Shown one piece after another: positions 11,366 to 26,503 of a DNA stretch of 64,000 bases. The number at the start of each line of letters is the position of its first letter. Positions within the stretch are counted from its first letter, which is position 1. A program made the position numbers and the translations under genes. The stretch lies in NCBI GenBank assembly GCA_037013685.1, contig CM072919.1, positions 47,671,616-47,735,615 on the forward strand, read 5' to 3'. This DNA is from Acridotheres tristis. Lineage: Eukaryota > Chordata > Aves > Passeriformes > Sturnidae. The notes beneath the pieces were generated by a model. The model saw only the letters and a program-made list of their open reading frames with translations. It was not told the DNA's origin and ran no database searches.

Positions 11366-14300
11366 ATCCTTTCTGAAGCTTATAGTAAAATAAAATAATT
11401 GTTAACTTTCAGGTTTCTCTCTTTGCTGATCAGAGGTAATATTTACTGGAGCTTGTAAGTGCAGTGACAAATGCAGATCATCTGAATCCATTTTGCTAAG
11501 TGGTTTAGTTAAAACCATGATAATATTATGTGTGAATGTTCTTATTCAGAAAGAGAGTACCCTGAAGTGTTTTTTCTGTTTCCTTTAGTGTCTAGAGTTT
11601 CATTCTGCCATCTCTCAGCATTGTTCATTCATTTGGCCAAAAGAGACTGTTGATGGATCCTGATCACTCCTGCCTCAGTGTGCATACCTCTGCTCTCTCA
11701 GTCGTGTGAGAGCTTGACAGACAGAGATGCTCTTTCAGCTTAGGCATGTTATGTTGCTCAAATTATCCATTTATTTTTAAAAGAGCATTTATTTAAGGGG
11801 TATGGAATTATGTATTTATACAAGAATGTGAGTTTAAACCAGTGGGGTATCTGAGAAAGAAACAGAAGATCCTCTAAACTAGGTACTTGAGTGATTTTGT
11901 GTAAAGGAGGCCTGGATTGTAAACTTTTCTGTATGTGAAGTAATGGAAAATTATTAGTGACAGAACTACTCGTTGCAGTGTTTACCAGGAGGTGAATGTT
12001 TGTAGTATGAGGGCTTCCGTTTGTAAAACATTAAATAAAGGTACTTTGGTATATAAATATTTTTCGTTAGTTCTTATTCCCAGTTGATTCATGCTGCTGT
12101 CCAAGTGTCCTGTAAACAGCTCTGAATGGAGTGATGGTCACCATAGGATGAGCACAGAGGTTCAGGCACTTCCCCTACCAGCTGTCTCTCCCAGCAGCTT
12201 CCCCCAGAGCCACTGCCACTAGAGCCAAGTGGCAGAGGGAAATTATGCTCATTGCTCAGCGGCTTCTGTTCATGTTCTGGACACATTTCCCCATCCTCAG
12301 CTCTTTATTAGTACAGTAAATGATGGGAAAGAAAAAAAATTACAAAATACCGTAGCAGCAATGTTGTGTCACAGTCTTTTACCAGTGAATGTGAGATGGA
12401 TTTCTGTAAATCAGTATTTGCCTTTACTGAGTGGAAATTATGTTATGTAATATATGTACAGATCAAGCAAAGCTGTATCATAAAAAATCTACAGGAAAAA
12501 TTTTTGAGACTAGAAGATGAACTGAAAAAATTTTCACAGAGCTTTTTTTACTGACAGTGGGCAACATAAAAAATAAGGGTGTGGAAAGAGCCAACAGTGT
12601 TTTAGTATGAGCCTTCAGTCAGAAATGATAACCAGGATTTTTAAGTAGCTGATATCTAACAGACAACCTGCCAAATTGAATATTGAAATTAGTCATATTG
12701 AACAATTGTTCTAAGTCAGATCTCTGCACTGTAGAGTTAATTTTTCCACCCTGTATTGGATGCTCGGATGAAAAGATATTACAGCTTATCATAACTTCAA
12801 GTATCTTCATCTGTAATTCAGAGACACATCACAAAATAATGCAGTCTAGATTTTGACCAATGATTAACTGTGGTCCATACAGTGACTTCTTGTGATTAAG
12901 GTGTAATAGTTATTTAGTTGTCCCACCCTTCTTTTATTTTTCAAATACATTTATTTTTAAAAGTGGCAAACATTTTTTCTTCTGCTTTGATTCCTAGTAT
13001 AAATTAAACATGAATGGATATTCCTAAAAAAAACCCACTTCTATGTCTGGAAAAAGAGTAGCATTACCATTAGTGTGGGCACTGCATCATGAGCTGCTAC
13101 TTAATTTCAGGAAACAGTCTAATGAATATGAACACTTTGGAAATTAGTTGCCCATTTCATTAATTGTTTATTTGTGAATGAAAAGAGCTAGTCAAGCAAA
13201 GATACTGTTTGCTTTCTGGAAATTGCTCCATCAAACTATCTCCAGATGTTGGGGGAGGTGGGGAAGGAGGAAGTTTCATCCATGTTTTAATACATGAAAC
13301 TTTAGTACCATGCTCACAATTCATGATCTGTGTTTGGATGCCATTTTTGCTTTGTTCTGTGTTAAAGAACGAAGGCCATCTATTTTTCCAGCCCTTTTCC
13401 AACAAAACAAAGTTTCTAGCAAGGAGTCTACAGCAGTATCTTCTGCTGAACTAGGAAGTGCCTAGCTGGAGAAAAGAAACTGGTTGTTATATTTTCAGTT
13501 TAAATAATATAAAATTTGATTTTTTCTCTTAACATAAATAATTGGAAAAATAATTGAATTTTATACACTATATTTTAGTGTAAATGATAAATGTCTAACA
13601 AAAAAGGATAGATATTAAAATTACAAAAATAATGAATTTCAGTAAAATACATGGTAGCAAATGTATTTCTGGAGTGCCAGCGTGCTTTAAGATGAATTTC
13701 TTATTCAAGTGACTTCACTCTTAAAATAGATTTCTTTCTGAATATATGTAGGTTAACAATCAAGTCTGTGTTCTGGTTTTGAGATTTCATTTATTTTTTT
13801 CTCTTCCTTTTAAAAATTGTTTTTTTTCTGGACTGTTGGCTTAGATTTTTCGCCACAATTTGTTTGCTCTTTTCTTCTGAGCAGTATCTCACTCCTTGTA
13901 CACTTTACTCTTCCCAAAAGAAGGAATACAGTTTCTTTCTATTTTTCCTATGAAATATTAGGGGAACTTATTTCTGAGTGATAACCAGCCAAAAATAACA
14001 CAGGATTTGTGTTCAGGGCTGAATTTTTCATATCTGTTTAAAAAAGCAACTGTGACACAGTTCACTTTACAGTTATTTTCCAGATTATTCTAAATAATTG
14101 AGCATTAGAAGAATCTGTCTATTCCCACAGGAAAAACTGTCCAATAAGCCTCTCCCTTCATCTAAGGGTCACAGAGGAAACCCTGGCTAGACGTTTTGGT
14201 GACTAATTTAAACTATCTGGCAAGACAATTGATAGCACCCTTCCTTTGTGTTGTGACAAATATATTTCGACTGCAGTTTATTAACAGAATCCAGCACAAC

Positions 14301-14630
14301 CACAGACATATTGTATGTATTATAGCATAGAATTAGAAACATTTTTTGCACATCACAGTCTTTATTCTCTCTCTTTTTTGACAAGGATCTGGATAATTGC
14401 CTCAGCAAATGAACTCCTGTGTTCAGTCTGTTTCTGTAATTTCATAAGTTGTTTTCCATGCTAAAACTAAGCAAGCTTTAACTGAGTAAGTATAAAGAAC
14501 CACAAGGTAATTATAGAAGCAATATTATTAAAAAGTGTGACAGAAATGGCATTTTAACTGACAACTACTTTTTCTTTGCTTTATTACAACAAATCAAATA
14601 TATCATGAAGTGCCAGTTAGTGAGAAACAG

Positions 14631-14690
14631 TGTCTTCTGTCTCTCTCTCTGTCTCTCTCCCTCTCGTGAAAACACACACACACAGACACA
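14631..14690 (+). repeat. CT then CA microsatellite pair
   Basis: A tctctctctg/ccctctc run is followed directly by an acacacacac run, two adjacent dinucleotide repeats of different type. Confidence 0.8.
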
Positions 14691-14887
14691 GGCTTTGAAC
14701 TGAGTCTTACCAAAGAAGACTGCCACATAAGCTGTATCATAAGTTACTAGCTGAGGTTCCCACCATGCCAGGAAATTTTGTTAAAAATTAAAAATAAGAG
14801 TGTTTGTCTCATACTTATATAAGTTGAATATTTAGCTTCTGGGCTTTTTTCTGAATATGCTGGTGCCCTTTATTGGTAAATGGAATT

Positions 14888-15026
14888 AGAATTATTCCCA
14901 TTACACGGATGGAAAAAGTCAGGTACAAGAAGTGATTAACTTTCCCCAGACTCAAACCCAGTGAATGACCAGGCTAAGAATGAAATTTAAATTTGCAGTC
15001 TTAATCATTGAACCACGCTGCTTGCA
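14888..15026 (+). mobile_element. MIR-like SINE remnant
   Basis: The clearest MIR-like copy: attattcccattacacggat, then an aagtgattaactttccccag block, then ctcaaacccagtgaatgacc, then a gcagtcttaatcattgaacc block and cacgctgcttgc. This follows the MIR order through to the usual 'cttaaccactacgctgc' end. A further old-repeat-like segment (gcccactgaaatcaatgaaa) follows at about 15040-15080. Confidence 0.65.
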
Positions 15027-15299
15027 ATCAATATGGCCCTAATCCAGAGCCCACTGAAATCAATGAAAAGGAAGGTTTTGACCAGGTCCTGTACATAATG
15101 TAAAGTCCTTCCTTTAGTTTATTTTCCTCCTAATGATGTGGTTATTAAAGTGCAGTTTTTCCATACAATACTTTTGTAGGGAGTAATTAAATCAATCAGT
15201 GACAGTGATAGAATTTGAATCAGGAGTAGAGGCCAGTTTCCCTATTTTTGACTTCTTTCCCTTTAAGTGAAGTGGGACACCTTTTTATATAGGTACTGT

Positions 15300-15376
15300 T
15301 TATATATTTAAAATAAAATAATATTATTTAAAAAAAATATATATATAAATACACACACACATATATATAGAGATAT
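15300..15376 (+). repeat. AT-rich microsatellite with CA core
   Basis: Runs of ta and aaataa units surround an acacacacac block. Confidence 0.75.
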
Positions 15377-18300
15377 GTAAGGAATCTGGTCTGCATTTCT
15401 TTATGTTTTCTAGGGCTCAGTATTCAGTCCTATGCATTAATTGGTCCTCAAATGAGTACAACTGCTGGACAAAACTAAATGAAACACTAGAATGTATCAT
15501 TGAGCTTATAAAGCGTGTGCAGGCTGGAGCAATGTAGGTTGTGAAGTTTAACTATACTATATAGGAAGTAAAGGAAAAAAAACTAGAGGGATTTGTGAAA
15601 ATATTTAATTAAAAGCATGATCTAAAATTTGTTTTTACTGATCTTCTGAAAATTTAGGAAATAGTTATAGTTGTGAAGTCTATGCCAAATGTAATGTTTC
15701 CAGTATTTTTTCACATAATTTTTTACTGTCTGTGGTGTGATATGTCCATAGGTTTTTATTAGATTAATAGAATTCCTGCAAAAACGAGTGAGTCTGTCAT
15801 GAAAAATAAAAGGCCATTTCATTTATATTTTGCAGTTCTGAAAACTGGGAAAAATTAGAACAACTGTAGTACTTACTGAACTGGACCATAGTAATTGTAT
15901 TTAGTTAATCACCTCACGAAAAGTAACTGCATGAAAACTTGCCTTGATTCATGTACTGGCCATTTATGGTCTTTAAAATTGGTTCACCTAACAGCTCAAG
16001 ATCTATGAAAACCTGAAATGATTGACCTTGCAACATTGGTGAGTTCTGGTTGCAATACTAAGGAAAGAGTTTAAACAGGTGTTCCTTCCAAGGAGCCTCC
16101 TGGTGAAATATTTTTAAACCATTTTTTAAAACAACCTTTGAAACTTATATAAACATCTCCTATACAAGTCCATAAATCTCTCTGTTTTCTAGTATGCTAC
16201 TTCAAATGTGGTTTTAACATGTCTGATTTTACAGTTATATTTACCTTTTTCTGCACTGAATTCAGGAACATATCTGAGTACTCTTGCATCTTGATGTCTG
16301 GCAAAGGACCTGTACACTGTCATGTACTCAGGCAGTTTATTTTAGCATTTTTCTTAGATGAAGTTTGGGGTATTTCGATTTCTTAGGTGTCCAGTAATTT
16401 TCAGCTCCAGGCTTGGCATGATTAAAGGGATTTTTCTTTTACAGAGTTGGAATTGAAATTTGAAATACCTGTATCAGGCATACTGTTGAATAAAAAGCAG
16501 TGTTAGTGAAAACAAATTTACAGGTTTATTATTATGCTGAAACTTACTACAGATCTCTGATCTCCCCCAAAGATTCTCCCCAGCCTGCCTTCAGCAGCAC
16601 TTGTCATCCAGAGCTACCTTTGCTTGGTTAAGCAAGATGGGAGGTGTGTCTAGGCAGGAGCTGCTGGCTGACCAGCTGCTACCTGTTAAATGCAGTGGAA
16701 TGCCCTGGCTGCAAGTACCTGGCAGGCCAAAACAAAAGGATCTGGGGAGTGCATGCAGCTTCTGGGTTATGTTTTCGGCTACTGTATTATAAGAATTAGG
16801 TACATTTACATAGCCTACCTTTCTACCAAAGATAGTGAAAGCACATTCAAGGATTCAGAAATTGTGGAAGGGTAAAAGGATTGACACATGGGCTCTCGAA
16901 CTGCTTAATTAATATTTTCCTTGGAGACATAGTCATATAGGTTGACAAGCCTTTTTTCAAAATCATACTATAATTATTTTCTTAATTTAGTAGGACAAAC
17001 ATTTTCCACTTTTTGCCATACCCTGGACACAAATGGGAGTTAAAGTATGCCTTCCTTTAAAAAGTTAGAGTATCTTTTCCTTTCACTGAAATGCAAGTTG
17101 GAGTTCAAGGGTCTTCTGGCTGAATCTTGTGGGTCATGGGGTATATGGGCCCCATATACTCTCCATGCTCAGGTTTCGTGAACATGGAGTTTTTGGGAGT
17201 GTTTCTTATACCAGTTCATTTTTTGTTGAGAACATGCTGTTCTGTGAGAAGCGATTCCTCAGAAAGCTGCTGATGTAGCTTTATTTTTTATATTCATATT
17301 TTGTGTACTTGAAAAGATCAGGAGCCCTTTAGTATGTAAAAGGAATAATGTTTTATGAAGTGAAGATAAAGAATAAAAGCAAAATACTTCTGGCCTCTAT
17401 ATAATTTTTTCTCAAAATATGAGTGTATTTTTTACCTGGTGCTTTACAAAACAGTCAAAATTTATCGAAGCTGATACTTTGCTATAACCATTAAGCATCA
17501 AAGTAACATATGTAAATTGAGAACACTAGCAAAAGACATTTGAAAGGAGTATGTGTGTGTGTGCATTTGTGTATGTGTTGGGGGTATTTAGTCTAGAAAT
17601 CATTAAAGTGAATTTCATACTTCCTCTTTTGGTGATTAATGTCTGTCTGGATTTCAATAGGATGGATGCACATGATGTGCAATGGCATGTTTTCACATGT
17701 GAGTTTTGCAGGGTTGTGGCAAACCAATCATTTTGTTATTATACCCATTACTCTCAGAAATGTAGTATTTAACCCTTAACATACCAAATTTTAAATTCTT
17801 CTAGATCTGAGAGGTCAGTGTTTGTGTCCAATTTTCCTCTAATCTAACTTTTTAATTTTTTACTTTTTGAATCTTTGTCCCTAGTTCTTTTGATTATTTC
17901 TGTCTCTCTCGCTCCACCTTTGGCCTTTGTCCCCCTCTCCATGTTTTTTTTCTGAATCTGATCCAGTGCTTTCTTTCATCTTTTACTTCCTGCACTATTG
18001 CTGTTCAGGTAGGTGTTCTGCTTGTCTCCACATATATTTCACTCCCTAGAATTTTTACAAGGAAGTGAATAGCTTTGTAACTTCTCCTTATATTAAGTAA
18101 ACAACGTAAAATTCGTCAGTTGCTCAGAAGCAGTGATTTCCCAAAGCATGTCAAGTATTTAAGATTTAGGAAAAAAGGAGCAGCTTATCATCTCATTTGA
18201 CTTTAAAAATTTTGCCTGACCAAAACCCCCTGAAAACATTAGAAAAATCATTAGAGAAAAAATCTCAATTTTATTTTTGGAAAATTATGTAAAAAGTCTG

Positions 18301-19561
18301 TTCTCATCTGCCAGCATTCCCTTCAACAGTATTGAATTTGGATACTGATGCTAGTGGAGAAAATGCAGGGGCTTCCAGAGTTATTGGTTTCTTTCAGTAG
18401 CATTTAATAATATTACTGTCTAATAACTATTAGATACTGGCCTACTCAGTAATTAGGTGAGTGAGATGCTTTCTGAGTTACCACTTTTGCCAGTCTCCTA
18501 GGGAGTATCTGCTTTTCATTTTTCAGTCCTTACTCAATGGGGTCACTGTTTCAGAGAAGGGAAGAAATTTTTAATGAGGTGTAGGACATTACCATATATG
18601 CTTACAACAGAAAGGTGTATTTTAAACTGCTATACCAACAGACTTGAATGATAATTTTGAAAAGTAATACATCTGCATGAATATATGGATATCTGCTGAT
18701 CATGACCTTCAGTGGTTTCAGAGCAGTAGTTTTACGGATGAGACCTCCTTTCTGCTGTTTAGTCAAAAATGCTTCTAAGCTTGCTTCTTTACTCCACCAC
18801 TGTCACTCACCCACTCTAATGCTGCAGTGTTTCTCCAGTTCCTCACTCCTGGTCCTCAGTTACACTTTAAGCCAAGCCTAGAAGTTTATATTGATGACTG
18901 CCACAACACCTGATTTATTCTTTCTTTTAGCCAGCCCAAATCCCAGCCCAATAATTTCTCCTAAATCAGATGAAAACAGTTTTCATTCAAGCGTTCTGTT
19001 AGCTCTCCTTGTCTAATGAACTCCTTCTTCAAACCCTGCCTCCTGGGAAATATCCACACTCTCTGGTCTCTCATCTTGTTCTTCTCCCTGTTCAGGTGTT
19101 CCTGCCTCACATCCTATGCCCTGGCACCAGCACTAGGGCTACCTGGCTGCCCTAGGGCTGACCAGCCTGCCCTGCTCTCCTGGGTGGGTGGGTGCTCTGG
19201 GCAGATTCCATTTCCCAAAAGAAGAGGTGTTTGAGGAAGAGGAGATGCCTTTCATGTAGCTGGAGAGAATGCCTTTCTTTGCCTGCACTGTAACCTATGG
19301 TCCCCCTCACCTCCTGTTCCCCTGCCTGCTGGCACAAGGTAAATCTCAAGACATTAGGAAAGGACAGAACTTGCATGGGATGGGGAAAATAGGAAAAGAG
19401 TGGAAGAACTTCACAAACAGCAGTGCCCTAGAAGTAGCTTTTCAGACTTCACTCTTCAGAGTGTAGATGACTGCTTTCCAGCTGTCTCCTAATTTGACAA
19501 TGCCTGCTTTATAGAGTTAATTCTCAGTCTCTCTTCCTGAGCTGTTAATTGTGATTGAAGG

Positions 19562-19632
19562 GTAGAGGAACTGAGGAGAAGATGCATTAAGTCACTCAGG
19601 AAGTCAGTGGAATCGGTCTAGGAACAATACCT
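19562..19632 (+). mobile_element. MIR-like SINE remnant (short)
   Basis: gtagaggaactgaggagaag followed by attaagtcactcaggaagtc and agtggaatcggtctagga resembles the MIR centre ('gaggaaactgaggcacagag ... taagtcacttgccc ... agtctgtggcag'). Short and diverged. Confidence 0.45.
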
Positions 19633-20980
19633 GCATGTGAGGGCCTGTTCCTTGTCTTCATGTTTGGCTTCAGAAATGCCTTTGTTTTTCTAGACACTGC
19701 AATTGGTAGGTGGAATTCAAACATGAGCAACAGAGGCTTCCAGTTTCTGTGCTGAGGACAAGCCTGCTAGACAGTTTTTTTGTGCTGTGTGTCATGGTGG
19801 CATCTCAATGCACTGGTCCTGTGCTGCTGGAAGATACCTGTCCTGCTTTTATAAAAAATGACTTGAGTGCCAGAAGCAAAGTGGCCAAATGTGTGTGGTG
19901 TGCTGCTTTTTCAAATCTCTGCAGAAGAGTTTTAGGAATTTCTGTATGGCATTCATTCCACTCTGCAATATGGACATCACTGGCCTGCTTCCTGCCTCTG
20001 GCCCAGACAGGCGATGAATAAATGTTTTCATTTCTCAAAAGTATGCTAACACCATGCTAAAGGCCACTGCCATCTTCTCATGTAGTTCAGTCTTTGCCTA
20101 GGAAAACTGAGATTATTCTCTGCACTTGGTGTTCTCAGTCATTAAAAAATTGTGCTGATATACACATATGTGTGTATATATATAGAAACTAGATGTGAAG
20201 GGAAAATAATATTAAATCTCACTAATTTATAATTCCTCAATAACAAACAGGTAAAGTTCTTTGTCATAAATTCAGGAAACAGTGTATCTAACCTAAGATA
20301 GTAGGTCTTCTGTGACAATGTACCTCACTTAAACTGCTTCTATGCAGTGTAGCATTGAAAAAAAGGGCTAAAATTCAGAAGAATTTTTTCCTTATGTTTT
20401 ATGTGGTGGGTTTTTTTTTCAATTTGAAAAGGATTTACATTGATTTAAAGACATTTTTCTAGATTTTGCTTTGAATACAAATCATGTCATAGAGCTTTGC
20501 CAAAATAAACTTGGCAGCTTATATTTTCTTTCCTTTTTTTTTTTGAGTGTTGGCATGTAATGAATATTAATGGAGCATCACTTCCTGGTTTTTGGCATGA
20601 TTCTTTCTTCATGTAAATACTCCTTTTCGAAATACCAAAAGCCTGTGTGCAGTTCAAGTCTTCAATTAAGTTTAGATGAATTTATATAGAATGTTGATTT
20701 TTTTTATTGTGAATGTGTTGAAAATTTTTATTAATTTTTTTAAAATTTAGGGGAAGGCAATGTCGTTAGTTTGAATTCCTTCTTAGCTACTTAGCACATC
20801 TTGTTCCTCTATGTCTTCTATGTATTTAAACTCCTGAAGTTAAACTCCTTTTCTTTTTGAGCAAGTACATTGTCAGCAATCAAATAATAGTAGGGAGAAG
20901 TGAATCAGTCTGGATAAAGTGGAACTGACCTGAATTCAATCCTCAAATTGAAATTAACCACAACTATTTTGGGACTGTAA

Positions 20981-21035
20981 TTTTTTTGTTTGTTTGTTTT
21001 GTTTTTGTTTTGTTGTGCTTTTTTGTTTTTTATTT
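20981..21035 (+). repeat. GTTT-rich low-complexity tract
   Basis: 55 bp, nearly all T and G, in gttt and gttttt units. The 61-codon open frame that starts at 20994 is a by-product of this tract. Confidence 0.75.
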
Positions 21036-23551
21036 AGAAATTACTATCACACACCTCTGCACCATCTAGCTTTTCCTAAGAGTGGAAACAGACTTATCAA
21101 TGTACTGCAACAGACTGTTGTTGTGGTGTGTCTGGCAGAACTGTTACCCGAAAACTCTGGAAGGGTGGCTTTTAAGTAATTTCCAGACCAGTTTTCACAC
21201 CAAAGAGCATTAGGTGGTAAGCAGAGTGGAGAAAAGAGCCTATGCTTGTGATTGCATCTTGTTTTTACCAATTACTATTTTTTTCTAGACTAAATATTGC
21301 TTTTAATTATGACCTGGTGGAACTCTCACAAAAAATGAGAGGAAAGTCTCCCATTTGCCTCATTGTGACTTGAACTTTTCATCATGAAAATCTGCTGGCA
21401 ATAATGAGGTGACACATGAATTTCTTAAAGCTGAATTTAGTCCTCTCTGTAGTGCATTCCTGTTTAATGTTAGGGCCGTCCATCACATAGACCCCAAGGT
21501 CTAGACAGAGGAACCCATTCCATCTGGCCCTGTGCTTTTGTCTCACAGGAGAAAAAAGTTGAAGTTCAGGGCTGATTGTGGTGATTTAACTCCTCCTGCA
21601 CACAGAGAGGCATTTACTGTGCAGCTAATAATGACATACATGTATGTGTAGGTAGATGATGGCAGGAGCTTCAGGAAATGGCATTTGTGATGGTGAGGAT
21701 GGCAGCAAGAGCCTGTATGGAGCTCTCATCAGAGCTGCTGCTGAGTTTGTCTGGGGAAGAAGGGCACTAGGGAGCAGCTACAGCAATGTCTGCAAATAAA
21801 GAGTACCAGCCATTAATACCTGCTATGATTACCACTGGTTTAAGGGTCCCTATGCAGCCTTCCTGCCCTACAAGCATCAAAATGCCAAGAGTAGGATTTG
21901 TTCCCCTCAGTCAGATAGTTACTCTCTTAGGGTGATAAATTCTAAGTGTGCTAGAAAGCTGATATAGTTTAGAAACTATAATAATCCTCTCAATTTTATA
22001 GTTTGGGAGAGGGTAAAATGTTACTGACATAGTTTCCAGGTTACTACGTTTTTCTCTTATTTCATAAAACTATCAAAAAACCTATGATGGGCTTACGTGC
22101 CCTTCAGTGAAACAGGACAAGTCTCATAATGATTGTAATGGGGAGTGCCTCTGGGGCAGTGTTTTGGTTACACCAAGCCATTTCACTTTCTACCAGCCTG
22201 GTCTGCTTTTACCACAAATGTGCACAGTATGTATATGTACATGTACTTGCTGCAAAGCATTTGCGTAATACATGGTGACCAAAGTAACTTTTGTCCTGTG
22301 ATACACTGCAGGGTGCTATGACAGGAATAAATACAGGGCTTAGCATGAGCAGAGTATGTGCACAAAAGTATACATGTTGGATTAGAGCCTGCAGGCTGGA
22401 CTTTGCATAGGGAATGAGAATATTCCTCTTTCTATAGACTGTACTTTGCACTTGTGTAGTGAGTAGCAGCAGGATTACTGTAGCTCATGCTACACTTGGT
22501 GAGATCTAACACCAGCATGACAGAAGACAAATGAAATACTAAATATGCACTGAATATCGTATTCCTCTGGATAAAGGTGGGAGAGAGTTTGTAAAAGAAG
22601 CTGGGAATGCACTAAACTGAATGAACTTTGAGGATGTGTTGATTTTTAAAGGTGCTGAGCACTGACAAATCAAAATGGAAAGGTAGGATTTGATAAATAC
22701 AAGGTGCAAATGAGCACTCTGTTTTCTCCTTTTATTGAAATTAACTAGAAGATAAATAGGTTCAAATACAATGTATGCTGCCAAGTGGCAAAAGTTGCTG
22801 TGTTACTTTAATGCATCATATTAGAATACATTCTTTTGAATGGGTAGCCTGATGGTTGCTGCAATATCTTATAGCTGTTGTCATTTTTTGCTGAATGCAT
22901 GTGTCCAAATTGATGAGTTTTATTTATTAAAATAGCTTATGTTAATTAAAAAAGAAAAAAAAAAGAAAAAAAATGTTCTTCATTACTTGGTTTACTTTTT
23001 CTGCAGAATTTTCAAAGTTTAGGTATGCTGAGAGTGCAATTTTCTTTATTCCAGATCTGAGATACAGGAACAGATTTTCACAAGCAAGTCATAACTCCCA
23101 TTGCCTAATCTATCTTAGATTTGTAGATAAACAAGACTTCAGGGTTCAGAGATAACATTTTAGCATGCATTTCAAGGTACAAATTCACCTATTAGTGTGA
23201 AGAAGAAATGGATAATATCCAAGTCAAACTGGTGACCACTCCTGTCACTATATAAAAAACAAAAACAATGGAAAATATAAACAAAACAACTATGATTTTT
23301 TTTTCCTTTGATTGAGTGTAGTATCTGAGTTCTCAACTGATTCAAATAAATCCATGTAATTGCTAAGCTAATAAGAGAAGTGATTAGAAGAAAGACTGAT
23401 TCTGTATTTAAATGTAAAATGTCCTGTTTGTATGGAGATGCCTTCCTAATTGCAAAACCAAGAGAGAGCACATTGATCTTTCAAAAACTACTTGATAGTT
23501 ATTTGGACCAATTCAGGTACAATAACTGTGGTCTACACAAGACAGTAATAC

Positions 23552-23680
23552 TAAGGAGTTCAAGAAGCATTTGGATAATACTCTCAGGTACATGGTGTGA
23601 CTCTTGGGGATGGTGCTGTGCAGGGGCAGGAATTGGATTCCATGGTCTTTCCAGCTCAACATATTCTCTGATTCTGTGAC
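23552..23680 (+). mobile_element. CR1 LINE 3'-end fragment (short)
   Basis: About 130 bp with the typical CR1 tail order: ttcaagaagcatttggataa, a ggtgtgactcttggggatgg block, a ggattccatggtctttccag block and the ending attctctgattctgtgac. This matches the + orientation 3' end including the short terminal ATTCTGTG-type repeat. Only the tail is present. Confidence 0.8.
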
Positions 23681-26462
23681 AAATTCATAAGGTAAGAAGC
23701 AAGAAATGTAGCATCTCTTGACTACTTTGGTGCTCAGGGGCATATTACTACTATAGAAACTGGTAGCACACCAGCGTTTCTTACCTAACATAGCAATAAA
23801 TATGCAGGTGTAAAACAGGAGGCAGTGGTATTTATAGGACTGGTGACAAATGTAGAAAGCATTACTAATGTGCTGTAAGCTTCATAGGCTTTTTTGGTCA
23901 TCTTCCTGGAATTGTGCCTAAAAATTAGTTTATCCTTGCTTACAGCTTCTTGTGTTTTAAACAGATACAGAATTTGCAGACAGCCATCGGTTAAAAAACT
24001 AAGAAAGAAAGTGTTTCTGTTCTCCCTCCGACACAGGTCCCTGGCATAAAATTTATTCTAGCTTCACTGTCAGCAAATTACTTTATGTTGTCTCAGGTAT
24101 CACTCAGGACTATCTCCTTAAACTGCAGCCACCTGATTCTAATTAGTTTTAGTTTCTGCCTATGTCATCAACTATTACACAAATTATTATAAAAAGGAGT
24201 ATGAAAGTTACTTAAAATCAACATCCTGACAGCTTCTGCATGTACTGAAGGTCCTTTACCAAAGAATCAAAACTGAGTCCCAAATTGAACTGGGTAGTAG
24301 AATAGAAAGTATCAAGAAATAAATAGTGAGGGTCACTGTCAATGATCTGGAATGCTTTCATTAGATAAAGCATTTATCTCTAATTGTCTCCCATACAGTC
24401 TTTTTACACCCATTTACTACAACCAATTTTATTATTCTAATTTTTTCTTTTTATGGAAAGGTGTTAAAGAGAGACATTGCTCACTTTTGCATGTGATAGG
24501 ACATTAAAGGAAGCAGTGTCTTTTTCAAATTGATTGCAGTTTACTTCCTGTGAATCCTTAGAAATGAAGGTTGTAGGTCAGGAAGACGAAAGCAGCTGCA
24601 TTGCTGCATATTCATTGCAAAGATACTGTTATTTCCATTTAGATATATAACTGGATCTGTTGTCTTCTACACAAAAAGGGTCATAATCTGGGATACATGG
24701 TCTCTTGTTTCTCCTCATACTGGGTCTAAAATCTAGAAGTTAAGTGATGTTTGAGCATTGGTTATGGATTTCAAGTCAAGACTGAGCCTCTGTGTATCTC
24801 CTGTGCCCACTCTGAGACAGACAGAAATCACTGTGACAATTGTGATGTACAGTGGCGGAGGTAATTTCTGAAGATGAGTTTGTGTTACCTCCCATATGCT
24901 TTAAACAAAGACTTGTAGGCTAAGCATATCCTAGGTATTGCATCAGCCAGGGCCACAAATCTTACGGAATATAACTTCTAATCTTTGAAAATTACTTTTT
25001 TTACTGTGAAGAATGTTTACACTCAAAGGTCTGCTGGCACACGTATTTCCCAATCTCATAGCACTTTGTGGATTTTAGAGTTAGTAAAATACTTACTGTG
25101 AATACACACATGTAGTTCTAGTGTAGCACCCTTCCTCAGTCTGATGCTCAGTCTGATGGCAACAAACCTCCTAATTCTGAATGAGAAGAAATCTCTTCAG
25201 ATTTAGTCAAGATCAGATTTCTTTGATTAAAAAAGAAAAAAAAAGGTAAGTATTCCACGGTCATTAACAACTCACTTTTAAATGAAATCATTTCACTGCT
25301 AAAAAAACACCTCTGTAGAGAAGACAGTTACATCTGTGAAAAAGCTATTCTCCAGCAATAAGGGAAATTAAAATTTCCAGCTCATGGGAAATTTCATGGG
25401 TTTTAAGTAAGACCTCCATGGAAGGTGTCTTTAAAGGTCTTACAGGAGAGACCTTCACCATCACTGTTACAGTTTTCATTTGGCCACTGATTCCTTGTTG
25501 GTGATTGTGAGCAATCATTGACACTGATTTAATGGTTTCTTTGTAATTAAAACTTTTTCTGCTTGGACAATGAAGCCTCGGGGTATAGTGAATTTACTTG
25601 TGACTGTCTTGAACTGTGACTATGCTATTCCATATTAAGAGAAACTTGCAAATATTTCATGTTACCATTCAACCAACATAACACACAGGGTCTGCTTAAC
25701 AGAGACAGGCAGATTGTGTTTCCACCAAGCTAGATGTTGCAAATTGGTGAAAATGCAGCTCAAAGAAATGCCAGGTTGTGTGGCTTCTGGCAGTTTTGAA
25801 GATGTCCCTTTTTACAGGAACTCCAGAAATGGGAATTCTTACATGATTTTTTGTGTGTTGTTCTTAGTCTACACAATGGTTTAATTAATTAACTGTGTGA
25901 TATTTTTTTCTACCTTTATAGAATGTGAGTATGAGTATATGTAAAGAGTGAGGATGTAAATATTTGCAGAATCAAGTGGTATGATTTGTTTATAGGCATT
26001 AAGAAATATAAACCTGGAAATATAGGTTTTTTGCAAACCCTGACTTGTCTTGTACATTGTTTTTGTTTGTCTGTTTGCTTATTTGGATGTTTTAACATAC
26101 AGCTGTATCTTATCATTGTTGTATTAAAGATAAATGTTGTCTGAATGTATGACTTGGCAGTAGATCCTACTTTGATTTCACACTTCCCCAGAATAAATTA
26201 AATCTCTCTTTGTATGCACTACAGACATGTTTTGCCAGACAAAGAATATCCTATCTGAGTTGGACACTGTATGTTGTAAGTCTGTTTACAATAGTGGTTT
26301 TCAATGTATGTTATAATGATTTAATGATTCATGAAGTTGATGATCAAAATCATTTAAATCTGAGGGTTGTGTAGAGGGGAGGCCTGGGAGAACAAAGATC
26401 TTCTGAACTCATACATGATACTGTAGGATGGAATCCAGCTTTGTACCAGTAGGTACATTATG

Positions 26463-26503
26463 AAAACAACAACAACAAAAAAAACCCCAAAACAAAAAGA
26501 CCC
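26463..26503 (+). repeat. A/C-rich low-complexity tract
   Basis: aaaacaacaacaacaaaaa followed by aaccccaaaacaaaaag: A and C with almost nothing else. Confidence 0.7.
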